In this document: positions 22,949 to 33,848 of the stretch, in pieces | Layout: the number at the start of each line of letters is the position of its first letter | How positions within the stretch are numbered: the first letter of the stretch is position 1 | NCBI GenBank assembly: GCA_024114885.1 | Contig: CP099419.1 | Coordinates: 744,001-808,000 of the forward strand | DNA: 64,000 nt | Source: Septoria linicola | Taxonomy: Eukaryota; Ascomycota; Dothideomycetes; Mycosphaerellales; Mycosphaerellaceae | Direction of reading: 5' to 3' | The notes under the pieces: model-generated | Database searches by the model: none | The model's input: only the letters and a program-made list of their open reading frames with translations | What the model was told of the DNA's origin: nothing | Translations under genes and position numbers: made by a program

Positions 22949-25900
22949 ATGGCTACTCCTGTCTACTTCACCTGTACCCTCAGCCAGGCCAAATCTTGCG
23001 GGAAGCGCATCGACTTTACCAATATTACCAACCTTATCAACGATAGCGCAGAAACTTGCCCAGATGTTCCAGCTGCTGGGTTCTACCTGCCGAATGCAGA
23101 TCAATCCTGGAGTACAAGAGTGCTCTCCTTTGCAGAAATTTTGCAAGGCTCGTGCGCCACAGCAGAGCTGATAGCACAGGGTATCAAAATCCCAGAACAC
23201 CAGACGGTAGCTTTGCTGTGTCCCAGTACGCCCGACTTTCTCTTAACATGGCTCGCACTAATGAGGCTCGGGCATGCTGTCCTGTTGATAGCACCGCAGT
23301 GCTCACCGAGTGCCATTGTTGGGCTTTGTGAGCGATGCGAGGTCACTTCTCTGTTTCACGATGAGACGTATACTGAGCTTGCCATGAATGCCATGCATGA
23401 ATCTAAGGATCAAGCGTTCCCTTTGACAACACATCGCTTACCCTTCGGCACTGGCTCTAATCCATTTGACCTGGTCATCAAGCCTGTCTCAGCAAAGCCA
23501 CAGGCGAGTAATGCTGCCCAGGACGACGTGGCTTACCTGCATCACACATCTGGCACCTCGTCTAGTATACCAAAGCCAATTCCGCAGACGCACTTCGCCG
23601 GAGCCGGCGCCTATGCTCGATTCGATGGGTCCCACCATGCTACATTTACGACCACCCCTCTGTATCATGGAGGGATCGCAGACTTGTTCCGGGCTTGGAC
23701 GAGCAATGCTCTCATTTGGCTCTTTCCTGGCAAGGGCGTCCCGATCACAGCGACCAACATTATCAAATGCTTAGACCTCGCAAAGGACTCCTCTGCACCC
23801 AGTGCAAAGTACTTTGCATCAGTTCCGTATGTTCTAGAAATGATGGCCTCAGATGAGAGAGGGATTGAACGTCTGTGCCACATGGACATAGTGGCAGTCG
23901 GAGGCGCCGCGTTACCAGCAGAAGTCGGCAGCCAGCTCATAGATGCAGGTATCAAGCTCATATCTCGCTTTGGAAGTGCAGAATGTGGTTTCCTTATGTC
24001 GTCCCATCGTGAGTATGATGAAGATCAGGCATGGGATTATCTGCGGGATAGCGGAGATCTGCGTTTCGAGGAACGAGAAGGAGACCTATACGAACTCGTG
24101 GTACCTCCACAATGGCCGCACATCTCCAAGACCGATAAGACCAGTTCAGATGGTTCATTCGCGACTAGTGACTTGTTTCGACCTCATCCGAGCATCGCGC
24201 GGGCGTGGAAATACGATTCTAGAGCTGATTCTCAGCTGACCATGATTACGGGGAAGAAATTCGACCCGGCACCACTGGAAGATGCCCTCGCAGTCAAGTC
24301 ATCGTACATCCAGGATGTGTTAATCTTTGGGAACGGGAAGCCGTGTCCTGGTGCATTGATTTTCCGCTCGCGTGAGGCCAAAGACATATCTAATGATGAT
24401 CTGCTTCAAATTCTGGCTCCATTGGTGGAGGAGCTCAATCAGGAGAGCCAGTCTCACGCCCGAGTGCCGCCGAGTATGCTGATCTTGATGCCATATCGCG
24501 AAGCACCGCTTGAGAAAAGCAGCAAGGGCACTGTGTTACGCAGACTTGCGGAGCAGCGATACACCTCCGAGATTGATGGCGCGTACGAGAAGGACTTATC
24601 AGATCAGAGTGGCGTACCTGACGAGAAAGTCGAAAGCTTCGTGCTGGATGTTGTGCGCTCCATTGCAAGCACACCCAGTACCCACTCCACAAAGCTGCAG
24701 CCCGACACGGATCTGTTCGCGTACGGCATCGATTCTGTAGCTTGCGTTCAGATACGGCATGCTGTATCCAAACTCTTGCCTATGTACTCCGCCCGGCTTC
24801 CGTTGACAATTGTCCAGGATACTGGCTCGATACATCAGCTTAGCCAGACTTTGATCGACCTGCGCCACGAGCGCACTATTTCCCATCCAGACGGCGAAGA
24901 TCACACAAAGCTTATGCATGACTTTGTGGCACAGTACAGCAGTCTACAGCAGGAGCCTGCTGAGAAGTCGCAAAATCTGTTGTTAACACCGCCCGGAACG
25001 CCCTCTCCCACGCAGCGCCAGCCGGGCAAGGTTGTGTTACTGACTGGTCCTACTGGCTCATTGGGAAGTCAGCTGCTCAGTCAGCTGGTTAGCTCGCCGG
25101 ATGTATCGCATATTCATTTGCTCCTTCGAGGCACTAGCTTACAGGCGGCGGAAGAGCGCGTGAGAGACGCACTTTCCTCCAGGAAACTGGCAGTCCCGGC
25201 AGACTTTGACTGCAAGGTCAGTGTTCATACTTGCAGATTGTCCGAGTCTCTGCTGGGGCTTAAGGCAGAGACACACGCAAGGCTTGTGCAGGAAGTCGAT
25301 GTCATCTTCCATTTGGCATGGGCGGTGGACTTCGTCTTGCCTCTCCAGGGCTTCAAGCAGCATTTCGCAGGCCTTCAAGGTCTTTTGAAGCTTTCATTGG
25401 CGCACTCCAGATATGCCTTAGGGAATGGCTCCGCAGAAGCAGCGCAGGTTGTATTTTGCTCGAGCACAGCCTCTGTATCTTCGTACGAGGAAGTCTACCC
25501 GCATCAAGCAGTACCAGAAAATGTCTTGACAAACGCCAAATATAGCGGAAGAATAGGCTACTCGCGCTCCAAATGGGTTGCCGAGAACATCTTGCACGAA
25601 GCTGTGAAGGCTCACTCTGACTTAAAAGGCGCTGTCAGCATAGTACGCGTTGGGCAGTTGAGTGGCGATTCTTTCAATGGAGTGTGGAACAAAAGCGAAG
25701 CATATCCCCTGATGATGAATAGCGCCAAGGTAACTGGCTGCTTGCCGGCGCTAGCTCATGAGAGCGTAGGTTGGTTGCCAGTTGACACTGCTGCCACGGC
25801 ATTTTTGGAGCTTGGAATCAGCCGACCGGGAGCTTCCAACAACGTCAAGACCGATGACCTGCAAGTCGTGCATCTTCTGAGCCAGGATCGTACCACAACG

Positions 25901-26203
25901 TGGAATATGTTGTTAGACTGGCTGCAAGCAGTAGGCAACTTTGAAGTTGTGAAGCCGAAGCAGTGGCTGAGGAGGCTCGACGACTTATCGAAATCAAACA
26001 GCTCAGAGTCGCAGCCATGTCTCAAATTGCTTGAGTTCTGGAAGATGGCGTATGGCGGTGATGCCAGTGAACCGGCAGCTAGTGACGAAGGTCTATACAG
26101 AACGGAGAAGTCCATGTGCGCCATGCCGTGCTTGAAGTCAGTCAAGCCCGTAGACAAGGAATACGCCCTCAAGTTGTGGACTTGGATTCAAGAGAATGTA
26201 TGA
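22949..26203 (+). CDS. NRPS-like enzyme, adenylation-thiolation-reductase (carboxylate reductase type)
   Basis: This is an intronless 1,084-residue protein. Residues ~30-540 form an ANL adenylation domain: core A3 'YLHHTSGTSSSIPKP' near 196, A5 'SRFGSAECGF' near 339, and the catalytic A10 lysine in 'SSKGTVLRR' near 524. Residues ~560-640 are a carrier domain whose phosphopantetheine serine lies in 'YGIDSVA' (Ser596). From ~694 a thioester-reductase Rossmann domain begins with 'VVLLTGPTGSLG'. It has 'VFCSSTASVS' near 835 and the catalytic Tyr871/Lys875 in 'YSRSKWVAEN'. There is no condensation domain. The family activates a carboxylic acid as AMP ester, loads it on the carrier and releases it by NADPH reduction as aldehyde or alcohol. 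The substrate is unknown. Lys2-type aminoadipate reductase is less likely because that protein is longer. It is the best candidate core gene of a small metabolic cluster. Confidence 0.93.
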   Translation: MATPVYFTCTLSQAKSCGKRIDFTNITNLINDSAETCPDVPAAGFYLPNADQSWSTRVLSFAEILQGSCATAELIAQGIKIPEHQTVALLCPSTPDFLLTWLALMRLGHAVLLIAPQCSPSAIVGLCERCEVTSLFHDETYTELAMNAMHESKDQAFPLTTHRLPFGTGSNPFDLVIKPVSAKPQASNAAQDDVAYLHHTSGTSSSIPKPIPQTHFAGAGAYARFDGSHHATFTTTPLYHGGIADLFRAWTSNALIWLFPGKGVPITATNIIKCLDLAKDSSAPSAKYFASVPYVLEMMASDERGIERLCHMDIVAVGGAALPAEVGSQLIDAGIKLISRFGSAECGFLMSSHREYDEDQAWDYLRDSGDLRFEEREGDLYELVVPPQWPHISKTDKTSSDGSFATSDLFRPHPSIARAWKYDSRADSQLTMITGKKFDPAPLEDALAVKSSYIQDVLIFGNGKPCPGALIFRSREAKDISNDDLLQILAPLVEELNQESQSHARVPPSMLILMPYREAPLEKSSKGTVLRRLAEQRYTSEIDGAYEKDLSDQSGVPDEKVESFVLDVVRSIASTPSTHSTKLQPDTDLFAYGIDSVACVQIRHAVSKLLPMYSARLPLTIVQDTGSIHQLSQTLIDLRHERTISHPDGEDHTKLMHDFVAQYSSLQQEPAEKSQNLLLTPPGTPSPTQRQPGKVVLLTGPTGSLGSQLLSQLVSSPDVSHIHLLLRGTSLQAAEERVRDALSSRKLAVPADFDCKVSVHTCRLSESLLGLKAETHARLVQEVDVIFHLAWAVDFVLPLQGFKQHFAGLQGLLKLSLAHSRYALGNGSAEAAQVVFCSSTASVSSYEEVYPHQAVPENVLTNAKYSGRIGYSRSKWVAENILHEAVKAHSDLKGAVSIVRVGQLSGDSFNGVWNKSEAYPLMMNSAKVTGCLPALAHESVGWLPVDTAATAFLELGISRPGASNNVKTDDLQVVHLLSQDRTTTWNMLLDWLQAVGNFEVVKPKQWLRRLDDLSKSNSSESQPCLKLLEFWKMAYGGDASEPAASDEGLYRTEKSMCAMPCLKSVKPVDKEYALKLWTWIQENV

Positions 26204-27106
26204 AGGACGATATGTGCACTGTGTAGCATGGCGACTGTCCACACATGCTGTGCTTGAGAGGTCTACATTCTTATGGGAAGACTTAGAAATAGACCATCGA
26301 CAGAACTCTTTTGAGTGCAGAGGATGCCTCAGGTGTCCTCGATTTCGCAACGAGACACTTCACTAACGTGGTCTGACCTCTCTGTAAACATTTCTCCACT
26401 CTTGCGCTGAACTGTGTAGTAGCACGATCTTCTGGGCCGAATTACCTCATGCGCCGATGCGGAGGTACTGTTTGCCACTGTTGTCACGTTACTCACTTCA
26501 CGGAACACCCGCTGACTAGGCTTGCAGTTCACATCTGAAACTGGGTATATCTGACCACTTTGTCATGGGCTTCCTGCACGATCCTGCAAAGATTGTGGCT
26601 CGACAACAATGTCCAGGAGCGGAAAGGGTATCTAATGGATGAGACTGACATAAGCCCAGCTGATGGAGGCCACCTCACGAGACTGCACAAATTTGCAGAT
26701 AACCAAGGAAGGCAGATGTCGCAAGTGGCACTCGCTTGAATTAGTACGACGGTGACCGTCTGACGATCAAATCCGGAAGCAGCACCAGGGTTTACCGTCT
26801 GAATGAGAACCCTAACAGATGAGGATGAGAAACATTGCCCAGGGCCATGTGTGAAGCGAGACAACGAGAAGTGATTTCACCAGCATCTCAACCAAAAGCG
26901 ATGTAATAGCCAGCATTGTGTTACACGATGACCAGAGTGCGGATGACTGACAGGATATCAGAACCTTATGATACTCCATCTATTCGTTCTCGCGACCCGA
27001 CTGCGATATCTGCCATCCCAGCACTAGTATTGAGGCTGTGGTATGATATCGGACCCTCTAGCTCAAGCTAAGTTGAGCCCAAGACTGCAATGTCTCACGT
27101 CCCAGC
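26204..27106. other. Intergenic, no gene seen
   Basis: The 0.9 kb between the converging 3' ends of the NRPS-like and MFS genes holds only short frames without domain features. It should contain both transcription ends. Confidence 0.6.
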
Positions 27107-29029
27107 CTACAGCTGATATCTGAAAGACTTATTCCTTCTATCAGTTTCATCCGCGAAGTCTCTATCCTCAATCACCGTTCCGAGCTCTGTTTTGTTTCGT
27201 CGCTTATTCACGCCGGCATAGTAGACCTGCAGCAGCCCGACAAAAACGCATGCCGCACCACAAGTGACGATGATGGTGACCTTTGCAGGAACATAGTCTG
27301 GGGCACTACTCGCTGTGAAGGTCAAAGGTCCAATGATATTACCCTGCAACGGCAAATATCAGTGGTGCACTGCATGCGACGAAGGAAGACATACCAAGCA
27401 GAAAGAGATCAGCAGGAGAGCGTTCATCGTAACCTTGAGTAGGTCAGCATCTCCGCGCGATCAAAGCACGTGGCAATTGTTGACTCGTGTACCTTCTTCG
27501 TGTGTCCAGCGTAGTTGGCTGCTACCCAGGAATACAAAAGTGGCAGCCCAGATCCGATCACATTGGTCAGGTAGTTGCCGATCAGCTTCCCAGCCTTGTC
27601 ATTCTCGGGCAGAAAGGCCATCAGTCCACCTCCGAGCACCCCTCCCATCAGCATCAGCACGCAGATTTGCAGGCCCCTTTGATTGTATCGCCCCGCAAGT
27701 TGCGTTGCAACCAGGATGGACACAATTGCCACCGCGCCCGACGGGATAGAAAGCAGCGCCGTGGTCTTGCTATCGTACCCGAAGTTCTTTATACTAAATG
27801 TAACAGGTCGAAGGTCAGCAGTGTCTCATTCATGTCTCGCATGTCTTTGCGCTGCTCCTAAATCGATCTGGGCAATGCACGCCGTAGCATCGGCCCAGGA
27901 CGGCAGAGACACTTGAACAGGGGTGGATGCCCTCGGGCAGTCGCTTTACATACATGGTCGCCTGAAAAGAAGAAACTGAACCATTAGGCACAGAAGAAGA
28001 GATCATAGTAAGGCACAGGAGCCATGTCTGTGGATCAACGAAACATTCCATCACCTGCGAAGCCTTGAAATGGGTGTTTTCGATGCCAGTCTGATTCTCG
28101 CGAAGTCGCGTAACAGCCCACACCTTTTCTTCGTTTGTCAGACGACTTGACATTGGACTGTCCGGGAGTAACAGATATGTCAAGACACCAACAGCGCAGG
28201 TTAGAAGTCCGACTGTCTAGGAGCTATGTTAGCGCAAAACGAGGGTCTCTTCAGCTGGTTGTGGCGCACCAAGAACATGATTTGCCACGAGTAGAAGGCT
28301 TTAGTCTTCACGTGCTGGAATCCGAATGACACAAGACTACCAAATATGGTGCCGGTTCCGACTCCTAGAGTAACAAGTCAGCGTTGAGCTGATACCATCG
28401 ATTATGGTGTACATGCCAAGATACCATAGCCCGACGCGGCCCGGTTGCTCATGTCTTTTGTACCACATACTGGTGATCAAGATCAAGCTTGGGGCCACGG
28501 CAGACTCAAACACTCCTAAGAGCACTCTCGTAGCAACAAGAGCGGCATAGTTCTTACAAGCTGCCGTCACTGTGACTACCACTCCCCATAAAATCACCAT
28601 GCACCCCAGGTATCTCGCCGTCGGGAGCTTTTGCATACCGTAAGCATGGGGAAATTCGAATGCCAGGTAGGAGACGTAGAATATCAAAGCTAGGTTGCTG
28701 AATTGATCTTTCGTCATGCCAGTATCTTCCTCCAGGCCCATAACGTTAGCATAGTTGATCAAGGTCTTGTCAAGATATTGGAGACAGTAACATGTCCACA
28801 TTAGCGGCATGATCATCCAATCGATCTTTCGGACCAGCCGCCTTTCATCGTCCATGGTCATATTCCGGACGTTGCCTTCATTGCGTAGAAAGTCCAGCGC
28901 AGCATCTGTGTTGCGGCCCCCAATATCTGTGACTTGGCCAGCTTCTAGCAGTTCGTGATCGAGGGAGGCAGTCGTAATCTTTTCTTCTTTGTCCCCTAGC
29001 TGTGATTCCATCATGATCTGCTCGCTCAT
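27107..29029 (-). CDS. MFS transporter, anion:cation symporter (Dal5/allantoate permease-like)
   Basis: Six exons can be joined: 29,029-28,396; 28,364-28,270; 28,216-27,954; 27,793-27,493; 27,433-27,395; 27,343-27,107. The start at 29,029 (MSEQIMMES) was preferred to an upstream in-frame Met because the hydrophilic tail before 'KIDWMIMPLMWTCYCLQYLDK' is of normal length for the family. The 'RVLLGVFESAVAPSLILI' segment is the conserved MFS region of this group, followed by a 'WYKRHEQPGRVGLWY' loop. Later exons give 'LLPDSPMSS', 'SIKNFGYDSKTTALLSIPSG' and 'NALLLISFCLGNIIGPLTF'. Twelve membrane segments are expected. The family moves allantoate, nicotinate, pantothenate, tartrate and similar anions at the plasma membrane. 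Next to a reductase and a monooxygenase it may carry the pathway's precursor or product. The first intron would be only 31 nt. Confidence 0.85.
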
Positions 29030-30840
29030 GCCTGAGATTGCGACGGTATGCGAGGAACGTCCAGGCAGGCGCGAAAAGTAGAGAGTTCGCAACTGGCATT
29101 TGATAAGCATTACATTGGTCCGAACTAACTGATCAGGTCGCCTGCCGGGGGGTTCAAGCACGGAGATCTGCAAAGATAGGCCATGGTCGAGCAATATTCG
29201 GCAGATGATGCATCATAGTCAGATTTCCGGTGATGTCTTGGTCTGGTACTTATCACTCTGTATTCCGATTTAGGAAGCTAAGTAGGCCTACAAGGATTGG
29301 TCGGGCAAGCTGAGATAGTGGCGACATGCGCCTACACGGAGCGAACGGTGCATGTGAAGGCCAGGCATCTGCCAAGCAGAGTCGACGGCCTTCCTTGAGC
29401 CTGTGAATGGACGATGAATGGGTTCAGAGGTACTATGGTCGACGCTGAAGTCCCTTCAAGGTAGATAGATTCTTTACCACGTTTCCAGACCTGATTATTG
29501 ATGTATGAGAAGCCTGGAAAGTGAAGACTGCCACGGTTCATGACGAGATCAGACTCTGTCTCACTCACAACATTTGAGCATGAGATGTGTCGGCGAGCCC
29601 GTCGTAACCATTCTCCGTCCTGTCGCAGAGACATGTGCACGGAATCTGCCGAATGATATTTGCAGACTGCAATCTCTCTATTTGCAGACTGCCACCCTAC
29701 ACAAAACGACTTCAAATTCATCCTGTAGGGTCTTCGGGGTGCCCATCAAGTCGAACAAGTCCGACGGCACCTACTCGACCTCCCTAACCCTTCCCAACCC
29801 TAACCTTTCTATCCCTAACCCCCTAATCCCGACCCTGCCCCGCGGCCTAACCCCTTACCGAACAAGCGTGAATCACGTAGGCGTGCTCAGAAATACTGTG
29901 GCGCAGTCTGCAGATATCGAGATTGTAGTCTGCAAATATCAAAACCCACGGAATCTGACTCTACCTTGCATTGGAGGATTGTGTCGCGGGTCAATGGCCG
30001 AAATCGTGTCAGCCTCATCTTTTTAATGGTCGGACTGCTGTCGAGAAGTGGCTTGTGGCGGATCTTGTTTGGTCAATTAGAGGGCGCTGTGGAGAACAAA
30101 TATCCGCTGTCTGCAGCTTCGATCACCTTATGCGGCGAATCGGCGAGGTATTTGTCTGTGGGTTGGAGCTCCCACAGCTACTGTGTGGTCTTGTTTGGAG
30201 GACCAAGCCTAGCAAACCTGCTTGAAGAAGACTTTCGGCAATTCTAAGTTCAGCCCTGGCGTGTGAGGGCTTCGCTGGGAAGGCCGAGAAGGATCACCGG
30301 ACTCGTCTCCTTCTCCCTCATCACTTCTGCGACATAGATGAGTGATCTTCAATATATTCTCTGTCTCACGTCTGCCTTTTCTTTCTAGCTGTGAGCAGTA
30401 TATCTGATTCTGCCAGACACTGTACACAATAGGTGGTCAGGCTGACTTCGCGACCTTTTCTCATTTCTCGTTTTCAACGACCAACACTTTCACAGGAATG
30501 CCTCTGCCTCTAGGGTATTGTTCACGCTGGGATCTGGACTAGGATGAAATATGCAGCGTGGAATGATCCGCTACTTGCTATCTTCACCCAGATATGTGGT
30601 CACTCTGCGCCCTCGCACCTGCTCCATGGAATTCAGACAATGTTTGCTGAGTATGCTGCCAAGGTGTCGCTTCTGCAACGACATTCCGTCATATTGACAA
30701 GGCCAGTGCCTCGCTTGCAGCTCCACTTCAACGCATTTCGAAGCATCTCAACAAGTTTTCTAGACAGGATGAGTTCGTCGTCTCGGCACTGTTTGGGCAG
30801 CAGAGCAACTGTAGCCTGAAGCCTGGATGGCAAAGTCACC
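29030..30840. other. Intergenic region with CCCTAA-rich tract
   Basis: This is the region between the divergent MFS and monooxygenase genes, so it should hold both promoters. No gene is supported. Frames such as 29,574-30,026 run through low-complexity CCCTAA-like sequence and have no domain signs. 'CTGCAGACTG'-type strings occur near 29,660-29,690 and 29,910-29,940. Confidence 0.55.
29780..29856. repeat. Degenerate telomere-like CCCTAA tract
   Basis: The strings CCCTAACCC, ACCCTAACC, TCCCTAACCC and CCCTAATCCC recur within about 75 bp, mixed with other C-rich sequence. This resembles a decayed interstitial telomeric repeat (complement of TTAGGG), but it is irregular. Confidence 0.5.
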
Positions 30841-32079
30841 ATGAACTCTAGCCCAAGTGTATTGATCAGTGGCGCGGGTATCGCTGGTAGCGTGGCGGCC
30901 TTCTTCTTAGCAAGATCGGGCGCTCGTGTGACAGTTGTTGAGCGCTATGCAGCACCGCGTGCTGGGGGCCAAGCAGTCGACGTCCGTGGGCATGGCATCT
31001 CTGTCCTACAGCGCATGGGCGTTCTAGAAGCTGCTTGCAGACGGGCGACTCACGAGGCCGGTGTCAAGCTCGTTGACTCTAAAGGTCGAGCGAGTGCATC
31101 TTTTCCGGTCGAAGATGGCAAAGGTTTTACGGGAGCCATTGAGATCACCAGAGATGACTTGGCTTCGATCTTGTACGAGGCAACAAAACATGAGGTGCGG
31201 TACTGTTTCGGAGACTGCATTAGTACCATGGTCGAAGACGCAGACGGCGTGCATGTCACGTTTCGCCATGGGCTACCAGCTTGTCACTACGGCATTGTGA
31301 TTGGTGCGGATGGTTGGCAAAGCACAACGAGAGCAATGGCATTTGGCACAACTGCCTCGATACAAGCTGTGAGGCCGCTTGAGCAGTGGGTAGCATGGTT
31401 TACAATCCCCAGAATGGCACAAGACGACGCCTGGGCCCGATGGTATGCCGCCGCTGGAAGACGAATGATTTTGCTGCGACCGGATACATGTCAGACGACG
31501 GGAGTGTCACTCTGGATCTCTACCTCTTCGGCAGACCTTCGAGCGCTTGCCAAAGCATCGATACCACAGCAAAAGGCGTTCTGGAAGGAGCTCTTTGTCA
31601 ATATTGGCTGGCAAGAGTCCAGGATCTTAGATGGTCTTCACAAAGCAGAAGACTTCCACACTCAAGAGATCGTTCAGGTGAAGATGGATCATCTGTATGC
31701 AGGTCACGTGGCCCTGATCGGAGATTCTGGTTGCTGTCCTTGCCCAATCTCTGGTATGGGTACCACTGTCGCCCTTGTCAGCGCATATGTGCTTGCTGGC
31801 GAATTATCTCAAGCTTCACACGATTATCGATCAGCCTTTGAGACATATGAGGAGAAAATGCGTCCCTTTGTCAATCAGGCACAAAAGCTGGCGCCATGCG
31901 CGCCAGGGATGATCACGCTGAGGTCTTCTTGGAGTGTTCGAGTATTCCATGCCCTGATCCGTATCGTAGCCTGGACGGGAATTGTGCACCTCATCGCTAA
32001 ACGCTTCAAGCCGCCAGCGACAGCAATGGCGCTGCCTTTGTACCAATACACCAGTCGATCTTCGGACCGTGCGAGATAG
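30841..32079 (+). CDS. FAD-dependent monooxygenase (class A, salicylate hydroxylase/TetX-like)
   Basis: A single exon encodes 412 residues. The N-terminal 'VLISGAGIAGSVAAFFLARS' is the GxGxxG dinucleotide fold, ending with Glu-Arg (VERYAAP) that would bind the FAD ribose. The class A 'GADGWQS' motif is near residue 155. 'HVALIGDSGCCPCPISGMGT' near 290 is the second FAD motif (GDS). The C-terminus has a hydrophobic segment (VFHALIRIVAWTGIVHLIAK) that might attach it to a membrane. The start at 30,841 follows CACC, a good fungal context. The family hydroxylates aromatic or polyketide substrates with NAD(P)H and O2. Its position next to the MFS and NRPS-like genes suggests a tailoring role, which is inference. 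Confidence 0.92.
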   Translation: MNSSPSVLISGAGIAGSVAAFFLARSGARVTVVERYAAPRAGGQAVDVRGHGISVLQRMGVLEAACRRATHEAGVKLVDSKGRASASFPVEDGKGFTGAIEITRDDLASILYEATKHEVRYCFGDCISTMVEDADGVHVTFRHGLPACHYGIVIGADGWQSTTRAMAFGTTASIQAVRPLEQWVAWFTIPRMAQDDAWARWYAAAGRRMILLRPDTCQTTGVSLWISTSSADLRALAKASIPQQKAFWKELFVNIGWQESRILDGLHKAEDFHTQEIVQVKMDHLYAGHVALIGDSGCCPCPISGMGTTVALVSAYVLAGELSQASHDYRSAFETYEEKMRPFVNQAQKLAPCAPGMITLRSSWSVRVFHALIRIVAWTGIVHLIAKRFKPPATAMALPLYQYTSRSSDRAR

Positions 32080-33569
32080 GTGTGTCTTCTACTACTGCAG
32101 CACCGGCGGTATCAGCCACGCTCGTGGTCTGGCCGTGTTGCAACTTGCATCGGCATGCGTGTTCGGCGCAGCCTCAATGAACTTCTGGGCACCATTCACC
32201 AATACTGACCACAAGCCATGGCACACGGTCTTGCTTGCGGGCGCGTCCAGCTTGTCACGATAGCCACTATCGCCTTCCTCGCACTCCTTTTTCCCCGGAG
32301 ATGTGTGAAATGATGCGCAATCTTCGCCGCGGCGATTGATCCACCTGGTCAGCTGAGCAGAGCATGTATCACCACCTCCCTGTTGATCGAGTGATGGCCA
32401 GACGAGAATTCATCTTGGCCGACCAACGTCCAAGCACGCCCTGATTAGTCCGCTCGGAGAAGCCTGCACCCTTGCGAGAAGGCCTGCCGGCCCGTACATA
32501 ACGCGTGTGCGCTCGCACACATGATCTATGAAGATGCCCAACCCATACACTCAACTATCGACCTGTGTTGACCGAGAGATCCCCGGCTCATAGGAGGAGT
32601 AATGAACACCATCTCGTGTGTTAGGGCAGCAACACGAGAGCACCAACACCATAGAGAAGACGGGTCGTACATCGTTCTCGCCTGCCATATGCGCGACTTG
32701 TTGCGCAACCAATTGCGGACGCAGGATTGTATGCCGGTGCCCATGCGTTGAATGTCAGCGGCGTCTGTTACAATCCGAGCGGTGCGAGATTGTCATGGCT
32801 GCGTGTCAGCGTCTCCTGATAGCGGGATTCTGTGCAGTGAATTCGCTAGTATGCTACTGGTGTCGAGGTTGTAGCCTCGATGTGTGGCCGGTGATGGCGC
32901 GATATGCTCGATACGTTGTGCCCGCGCACGTTGTTATCATTCACTGCTCGCACCAATATATCTGCTTTTGGTATGCGCCTTCATGCAAGGCTATTGACAT
33001 GGGCTGCGCAATCTACACATCGACTGCCCGGGCAGTCTTGCGGGCTTGCGACGTGCCTCCTCCCCTGCAAGGTTTCTCCACCTCGTGGAAAGCCCGCATG
33101 AGGACATTTCCAGCGAGCGAGAACACTCGGCTCCCATGGTCTAGTTGCATGCCGAGTGTCGATGTGCCGTGCCCACGCAGCACTGTTTGATCTGACACAA
33201 GCTAGTCCTGTCAATAGGCAAAGATATTCATACCGGATGTACTCACCTACTGCATTATAATGAATCGTGGGAGGTCCTGCCGCTAGCGTACCTGGAGCAC
33301 TGCGGCGCCGGCCATACGAATTCCGGCCGCGGCGCCCATCCGAACGTTGCTAAGCGCTCAAGGATATGACATGACCACGATCCTGGTACAGACCCTTGCA
33401 CATATCTGAGACGACGTTGACATATCAAGTTACGGCGGCACGCAAAACATCATCTCACTCCCTACCTCCAGCACCGCACAACAGCTCGTGAGAGCGATTC
33501 TCTGTCGACACGAAGGAGAAGCACCGACTGGACGGGACCTCATTCCAATCACCATCAACTGCGATCGAT
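32080..33569. other. Intergenic, no gene seen
   Basis: Only short mutually overlapping frames occur (for example 32,618-33,190). They lack domain features and good start contexts. Composition is normal and there is no RIP signature. Confidence 0.55.
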
Positions 33570-33848
33570 ATGTGTGTTGTCAATATGATAACATGGCACA
33601 AATGTGGACATTTTTCTGTGCGCCACGAAATGTGCGCCGTCGCGCTCGCCAGGGATCCAGCAACATTTTGTTCTACCGCACACGAGCCTGTCGCAACAGA
33701 CCTTGATGCTAGGGACGGCGTGTGCCCTGACGAGGACAAACACCCTCCTATGCCCGGCCAGATTAAGGTCAATATTTGGAAAGACAGACCAGGCATCACC
33801 AGAACTAGTGGACCTGGCAACGCGTGGTATAGGTCTGGTCAAGGCTAA
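33570..33848 (+). CDS. Possible small Cys/His-containing protein
   Basis: The frame encodes 92 residues starting MCVVNMITWHKCGHFSVRHE. The closely spaced Cys/His residues (Cys at 2, Cys-Gly-His near 12-14, His at 19, Cys at 22, Cys near 34, His near 38, Cys near 52) resemble many short fungal proteins with a 'CGH...H..C' start that may bind zinc. It has no membrane segment. Other frames on both strands overlap it with similar lengths, so a chance ORF is possible. Confidence 0.3.
   Translation: MCVVNMITWHKCGHFSVRHEMCAVALARDPATFCSTAHEPVATDLDARDGVCPDEDKHPPMPGQIKVNIWKDRPGITRTSGPGNAWYRSGQG

Noticed and set aside
23665..26172. Several minus-strand frames of 80-140 codons.
   Set aside because: They are all antisense shadows of the NRPS-like gene.
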